Shown one piece after another: positions 58,641 through 64,000 of a stretch of 64,000 nucleotides of DNA. The DNA lies in the NCBI GenBank assembly GCA_026874595.1, contig CM049315.1, positions 4,274,664-4,338,663 on the forward strand, written 5' to 3'. Every line of letters starts with the position of its first letter. Within the stretch, counting starts at the first letter, position 1. The notes beneath the pieces were generated by a model that did no database searches, was not told the origin of the DNA, and worked only from the letters and a program-made list of their open reading frames with translations. This stretch comes from Sipunculus nudus (taxonomy: Eukaryota; Annelida; Sipuncula; Golfingiida; Sipunculidae). The position numbers were made by a program, and so were the translations under genes.

Positions 58641-58653
58641 TTACCTCCTTCTT
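58641..58653 (-). other. Polypurine tract of Ty3/gypsy element
   Basis: AAGAAGGAGGTAA on the minus strand directly precedes the 3' LTR start TGTGG, as expected for the plus-strand DNA priming site. Confidence 0.7.
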
Positions 58654-58959
58654 AAAGAAATGCTCGTCCTCGTGCAAACGTGGTTCAAAATTACAAAGTA
58701 ATTATTATCAGTTACAACGGAATACATGTCACTGAACCTCCACAAGTTTAACCGTGCCCCCTAGCATAAGCAAATGCAGAAGCCAGGGCATCTCGCAACC
58801 ACTCGTGGTATGTTACTGGATACACATGGATACATACCCGTCACAGGGGGAATGTCCAACCATGTTGCCAATTAGGAGAGTGGCATCTCTTCCAAACATC
58901 ATCAGGTTAGGTGTGACACCGGTGCTCCCATGTTTAGTACTCCGGTAAGTAAGTGTCAA

Positions 58960-59770
58960 GTATGGATTATATTTGTCCTATTCGAACTTTTTCTCTCTCT
59001 CGGAAGCTGGAAGCATCTGTGCCATTGTTCGGTTGAATCTCCCTGAGGGTGTCAAGGCGTTGTCTTTGTCTTCTTGATATCTAGCAGACGACGCAGCTCC
59101 TTATAGTGATTTCTCTCGAAGTCTTTCCCCTGATCAGTATGAATGACCCGAGGCACTCCTAACCTAGAGATCCACTTATCCACAACTACCCGGGCTATAG
59201 TCTGCGCCGTATGATCAGGAAGAGCTTAGGCCTCGGTCATCTATCACCAAGATATACTGATTCTCTGCATCGTCTGCACCATCATTCAACATCTCTCCGA
59301 AGTCCAGGCTAGTAAAACCTCTATCTGAGGCGTCTTTCTAACTCCAAGCTCATTTGTCATGTGATCATGTAGCTAAATCATTATCTCTAAGCGGATCTCC
59401 GTAGGAGCTACAAACTAAAAATAGTATTTGACTTGGCATTATGCACAAATTAACGGTAGAGTGCTCCATTACGGATCTCCAGGATATTTAATTGACTCCA
59501 AAGGGCCTTGAGATTTCGCCCCTCCTGAGACATTTCATGCCACTTCGGTTGATCTCGCCCATACAATATCCAGCGTCTGATTTAAGCGATACCTGGATCT
59601 TCGGATTGGAGCTGGCCAACACTTCATTTGTCTGGCCAGATTGATTGAGCAGCCTGCTCAGTGTCTGTTTATGTTGTTTTCATTTCCTTTTCTTGCAATC
59701 GATAGTGGTTGCACGACAATCATGCCGTTTGCACTGAGTGCACTGATGTCTATACTGAGTCCATTTCCAT
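58960..59770 (-). pseudogene. Ty3/gypsy integrase, decayed
   Basis: Minus-strand pieces in order: a zinc-finger remnant CRQCKRHDC (about 59710), NQYILVID (about 59255, first catalytic Asp region), VVVDKWISRLGVPRVIHTDQ followed by GKDFE (about 59190-59110, second catalytic Asp), and LLDIKKTKTTP (about 59070). Downstream motifs are lost to frameshifts. The frame has many stops and the C-terminal part before the PPT is very degenerate. Confidence 0.75.
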
Positions 59771-59772
59771 TT

Positions 59773-60050
59773 TTAGCTACAGGACGGCGACAAATGGTAA
59801 CACCTACCTATCATGCCCTCTGGTTCCTTAAAGTTCAGTAGCCATTGTAGAAAGGCATAGTCCATCCTGATCAGAAATGGTCGTCCCCACAAGTACACGC
59901 GAAAGTGCTTAACGAATGTCACCACTGCCAGCAACTCCCGTTTTGTGGTGCAGTATTTCCTCTGGGCCGAGCTAAGGTGACATCCAATGCTCACCCCACT
60001 GGTATCCGTGTCTAGCATCAGTAGACCTTCAGGGCGAGGGTATGCCTAAA
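59773..60050 (-). pseudogene. Ty3/gypsy RNase H, decayed
   Basis: LDTDTSGVSIGCHLSSA, KRELLAVVTFVKHFRVYL and the ending LLNFKEPEGM are the RNase H pattern of Ty3/gypsy pol. The first Asp of the active site is present. It lies between the RT and the integrase as expected. Confidence 0.8.
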
Positions 60051-60108
60051 CAGATGTGGTAGCCAGCTTCTGTTTCGACTGCTGGAAGGCTTCCTCGCAG
60101 TTATTATC

Positions 60109-60815
60109 CTACTTAAACTTTGTGACTTTCTTTGTCAACGTCGTTAGTGGTAAGGCGGTGTGTACGGTGTGTGACATGAATCTCCTGTAATACGAAGCGA
60201 AGGCAAGGAAGCTCCTTACTTCAGACAGACAGTGTCGAGTCTTCCATTCCTGCACAAACTGGATCTTGTCTTGGTCACACTTGACTCCTGCTCCAGACAA
60301 CAACCCAAGAACTTCACATTCGGGTGAAATAACATATATGTCTTGGGTTTCAGCCTCAACTTTGCTGATCTCAGTAGGCTGAATACCATCTTCAAGTTTG
60401 TTCAAGTCTGCACCAAACACATTTATGTCGTCACAATTATGTGGAGACATCTCTCCCAGTGCAGTCCTCGGAGTACCAATTCCATTAACCTGGAAAAGAT
60501 TGCTGGGGCGTTGCTCAACTCAACAGGCATAACTCGCCAATTGAAGAGTCTCATCCATGTCGTGAATGCCGTCTTTGACCGGTCTTCTCTCTGCTACACT
60601 GACCTGCCAGTCGCCACTAGCATGATCAAGTGCACTGAACCACTGTGTGCCCGACTGAGTATCGACAGTTTCATCCACTCGCGGTAGAGGATACGCGTCT
60701 TTACGTGTCACCTCGTTCAAACGCCTATTATCCACAAAAATCTTGTGGATCCTTCACGCTTGGTCATCAGTTCTATAGGTGTTGCCCATGGACTGTCGTT
60801 TGGCTCGTTGATTAT
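60109..60815 (-). pseudogene. Ty3/gypsy reverse transcriptase, decayed
   Basis: Minus-strand order: SPWATPIELMTKREGSTRF (about 60795), a frame change, DNRRLNEVTRKDAYPLPRVD, FSALDHASGDWQV (motif A Asp kept), motif C CDDINVFG (DD kept, Tyr-Val replaced), then VRSFLAFASYYRRFM and LPLTTLTKK of the thumb. The stretch around the NAPATF motif is lost. Frameshifts and stops make it inactive. Confidence 0.85.
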
Positions 60816-60997
60816 CTCTTTGCTGTCGAGCTAATGGCAACCTCCGTGGATGTTGTTTCACCGGTGGGCGACCCTCCGTATCCATTGTGGGTTCTACTAA
60901 ATCGGTGAGTCCAAAAGCTCCGTCTGGTGACGCGAACTTATCACTCTATGTGTCTACCAGTCGCCGTACTTGTTTTTTTTTCTTGTCAGCACTCAAG

Positions 60998-61700
60998 TTA
61001 TCGGATGCCTCCTCTAGCATAGATTCTAAATGTCCAGCCCCACACCACTGACTTAGCCAAGTCGTGGACTCTATTAACTTCTTCCACAACTGCTACTTGG
61101 AGTCCGGCGGGCAAGTATTTACTCTCTTCACCTATGTTCTTCAAGATAACTGACACACTTGAATTGGTGGTATTGACTAAATCTGTTCCCATGAAGAGTC
61201 TCGTCTCATTAACCTGTGATGTTAGAGGCTGCACAAAACCCACCTCAGTTTGACCGTTTCCAACCCTGAGCTTATCCAGCAAGACAGGTACTGTAATCTC
61301 GTATCTGGTTGGTTCTTCAAGAGTCTAACTTAATCTTACTCTTTTGCAGCTGTCACCCGATTCAGCCCGTTGTGTACCGTTCTTGTTACGACGTAGGGCC
61401 CCTAAAAATCTCGCAACAACATCTCGCATATAATTGTTTCCTTTTATTCCTTTCAAGGAACCTGGCTACCTAACCAAAACTTCAAGTGAATCTCTTGTCT
61501 GACGTCCGTCCGATCTCCCGAGACAGTGCTGATGATACAACCCGAACCCCTTAGCTTACGCCTGGCATAATATGGGAGTTTCCGAAAGGAGTAGTCAACT
61601 AAAGACATATATGAACCACTATCAACCACTATCGACAGCTTAATTCTTGACGACACCCTCTATCAACCATCCGCCCTTTATGCTGGTGGTTCTCTGTGTA
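60998..61700 (-). pseudogene. Ty3/gypsy protease and linker, decayed
   Basis: The protease signature is VDSGS with the catalytic Asp (about 61620), followed by LRGSGCIISTVSGDRTDVRQ. The second piece (61282-60998) carries FMGTDLV and SVSVILKNIGEESKYLPAG, matching the region between protease and RT in mollusc-type gypsy elements. Stops lie between the two pieces. Confidence 0.75.
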
Positions 61701-61851
61701 CTCTTATTTGGTTTTGTTTATCTTTTTTTTGGTTGGTCATATCGGGTGGTTACATATGTCCTGTTGGGTTGACTTGCTATAGTCAAAACTTGCGATAGCT
61801 TGTGAATCTGCTCAGTTAGAGACTCTAATTAGTGACTATTTGAGTCCTAGT

Positions 61852-62492
61852 CTAATTGGCCATCAACCTTTGAACTTTATTTTGTAGCTGTGTTATCTGT
61901 TCGTCATTTCGCGCCCACGCACCATCTACTGGAGTTGACCTTGGTCGGAACTTACGATCTGGCCGGACACTCTCTCCCTCCTTAAATGACTCGTATTGAG
62001 TTGCGAGGCTAACGGCTTCCTCGAGACTGGAAGGACAACTGAGATCCGGATGCCTCTTCAACTCAATATCGCTCAACCCTCTTAACAAACTGGTCTCTGG
62101 CTATCAAGTCAAGGAAATCACTGCCAAAAACCTGGGTATGCCGTCTGAGCAAGACTAGAGGTCTCACTTCCATAATACATTAAGGTTTCTTGAGCGCCTC
62201 TCTTTTGCTCGCGGAACATCGCCCAAAAAACGCTCTCTTTACACGGTGGACCGAACCTCTTAGCTAAGGCATCCTTAAGGGCTAAGTAATGGTGTCGTTT
62301 CTCTGCATATACTTCACTAAGTATCCTCTATACTATACCTATTAAACATGTAACGAGCTGCAGGGCCTTCTCGGCTTCCGTCCAGCTCTGATCAACAATA
62401 ACATGTGAATCATTCTGTGCCATAGGAGGGTAGTGCTCCCTATGCCCACCAGGGGTCAACTCAGCTGACAACTGTTCACCTGAGCTGCTCAT
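61852..62492 (-). pseudogene. Ty3/gypsy gag, decayed
   Basis: The start ATG at 62492 opens MSSSGEQLSAELTPGG. Downstream fragments in several frames are EKALQLVTCL, EVYAEKRHHYLALKDALAKR, FGPPCKESVFWAMFREQKRG and HPDLSCPSSLEEAVSLATQY, typical of the gag capsid region. It ends with NDEQITQLQNKVQRLM. Stops and frame changes interrupt it and no CCHC knuckle was found. Confidence 0.75.
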
Positions 62493-63210
62493 TCTCAAAG
62501 TGGGTTCTTACAAGGTTTTCAGTTGATCATATATTATAACTGTCTCATAGTCAACCTACACATATATATATTTATGTGTATTCACCAACCAAATATACAA
62601 TTATCTGAACATAATATACAGCTGTGCCCAATATAGCATAATACAACAAAATGAATCAAAGTATGATCTGGAATTATCCACCAAAGATCACTTACTACTA
62701 AACACATCTGTCTATCACAGTGTAACCAATGATTTATCAACACTTAATTATACAAAATCAGTCTCAACAATATAGCCTTTTTGCTGACCATTAAAATAAA
62801 ACTAATTAAATCACATAAATAAAAATAAATGTAATTTACCGGTATTTTCCTGCTTATACACTACAGCTTATTATATGCCGCTTTATTCTGAGCCTTAAAC
62901 TTAGGCTGTGTCCCAGCTTATCACAATCTCAGCTTAACCAGCTGAACAGACTGCTAAACAACACAGCAGCTTATCATAATCACAGCTCAACCAGCTGTTC
63001 AATCTGTTAAACAGATCAATACAAAAACACAGAAGGAAATTCTGTCCAAAACTGTTTGAGAATTCATATTTTGTCACTCACATGGCAAAAGTTCACTCTC
63101 TGTTCATTGTGAGTCTCACAAATTAACGCGACAATACTGAGTGCTCGACAAGATTCCGCTGTGACGTCATTTAGTCCAGTTGAACTGTTCTCCTGCCTCT
63201 CGTCACACTT
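62493..63210 (-). other. Leader of Ty3/gypsy element
   Basis: Untranslated region between the primer-binding site and gag. It contains a 53-bp unit repeated twice at 62914-63019 (CAGCTTATCACAATCTCAGC / CAGCTTATCATAATCACAGC). Confidence 0.55.
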
Positions 63211-63228
63211 ACAAGCCCAACTCAGCCA
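63211..63228 (-). other. Primer-binding site candidate
   Basis: TGGCTGAGTTGGGCTTGT on the minus strand lies 2 nt inside the 5' LTR end. It begins TGG, the complement of a tRNA 3' CCA. The tRNA species was not determined. Confidence 0.55.
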
Positions 63229-63230
63229 TA

Positions 63231-63363
63231 TGATAACTGGGCTAGTACAAAATAGGGGTGGATTTGGTGGGTGGGGGTGGGGGTGGGGGGGGGTGGGGGT
63301 GGGGATGGAGGTCGAGTTCCTTCAAAGGCGAGGGCAGAAACAACTAACACAGATCAACTGGTA
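63231..63363 (-). repeat. 5' LTR of Ty3/gypsy element, truncated
   Basis: The inner 133 bp match the 3' LTR: CAACTGG, CTGCCCTCGCCTTTGAAGGA, GTACTAGCCCAGTTATCA ending in CA. The match stops at 63363, where an A-run and family C sequence begin, so the U3 part is missing. A G-rich run corresponds to the one in the 3' LTR. Confidence 0.7.
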
Positions 63364-63379
63364 AAAAAAAAAAAACAAA

Positions 63380-63690
63380 AAACAAGTGACCCATGGTTAT
63401 ATCGCCCAGCCAACTGACATGTTGAGAACATATGTTCTTGCACAAGCAACTAAATAAGATCATGTAGGTAGTATCATCATTCATGCATATAAGCTTAAGT
63501 TTATCAAGACCCATCATTGCATTCTTTCTGGGGTTCTTATACATGCCCCGTAATCAAAGAATATAGGCCACAGAGACCTAATTTCAGGTTTCTGAGGAGA
63601 ACTGTCGGAGAACTCCCAGAATACAGAGGTTCATTAGTCTAACCTTTACGCATACGACTTGTGCCTTGTTAACAGACCTAGTGTTCTCAA
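63380..63690. repeat. Dispersed family C copy
   Basis: AAGTGACCCATGG at the start and AATATAGGCCACAGAGACCT plus AATTTCAGGTTTCTGAGGA inside match 53795-54300. It directly adjoins the broken 5' LTR. Confidence 0.6.
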
Positions 63691-63779
63691 AAACAGGTAA
63701 AAATCCGACTTTTGCCCTTTAACAGATGAACGAATCTTTGAATGTCTAAAAAATGTAGCTAAAAATGCGTAAAAATTCG

Positions 63780-64000
63780 AAAAAAAGGTGGCAACAACAC
63801 TTTGCAGGAACTGTTGAAACACTCGATGATCAATATTCATGCAAAGTATCGTGGTTATCAATGCATTCATAGTTCAGATACTGGTGCTTTTGTATCAAAT
63901 TTTTAATTATCGGGGGGGGGGGGACTTCTGAGCCCCATAGCTCTGAGGATATGGGTAACCGAGACCTAATTTCAGGTTTCCATTGAGATTTTCATGGACC
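63780..64000. repeat. Dispersed family C copy, cut by window end
   Basis: TGATCAATATTCATGCAAAG, GTATCAAATTTTTAATTAT, a G-run, CCATAGCTCTGAGGATATGG and AATTTCAGGTTTCC follow the same order as 54145-54300. It continues past the window. Confidence 0.6.

Overview
The window looks like nuclear DNA of an invertebrate animal, most likely a bivalve mollusc. The sequence shows AT-rich DNA, split genes with GT-AG introns, many microsatellites, long minisatellites, and degenerate non-LTR, Ty3/gypsy and TIR transposons. The mollusc assignment is an inference: it rests on a dispersed family that starts near CCCATGGG and ends in GGACGGACGG-type runs, and on minisatellite-carrying interspersed elements of the kind described in bivalves. 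No bacterial operons, rRNA genes or CRISPR arrays were seen.

Layout. 1-4020 is a continuous satellite: a 67-bp array, a diverged 67-bp block, then a 42-bp array. 4100-23650 is mostly non-coding and holds dispersed repeats, a complete Harbinger-like element with TTA target duplications (7936-9966), a decayed LINE on the minus strand (11690-12985), a tRNA-like SINE and a LINE 3' end (about 23130-23621). 23665-28670 carries three more minisatellites (46, 42 and 32 bp); the 32-bp array lies inside an interspersed element whose second copy, at 42.6 kb, has a single unit. 29.4-34.3 kb contains three insertions with clear or probable target-site duplications.

35157-44742 (minus) is the best gene: a nine-exon, secreted GH13 alpha-glucosidase/maltase. 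All eight introns are GT-AG with matching phases and the spliced product is 577 residues. 47.9-49.0 kb is a decayed Ty3/gypsy pol fragment. 51666-53467 is a foldback-type TIR element with an 8-bp target duplication. 54888-57193 (minus) is a second host gene or pseudogene: signal peptide, PAN/apple-like exon, then a long-form C-type lectin domain in two exons, with one phase conflict and one non-canonical donor. 58326-63363 is a nearly complete but inactivated Ty3/gypsy element on the minus strand (LTR, PBS, gag, protease, RT, RNase H, integrase, PPT, LTR).

The two host genes show no functional link beyond both being predicted to be secreted, which would fit digestion and extracellular glycan recognition respectively. 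Most of the window is repeat biology: at least five minisatellites, four TIR or TSD-bounded insertions and several retroelement relics. All gene models are hand-spliced from the sequence, without transcript or database support.
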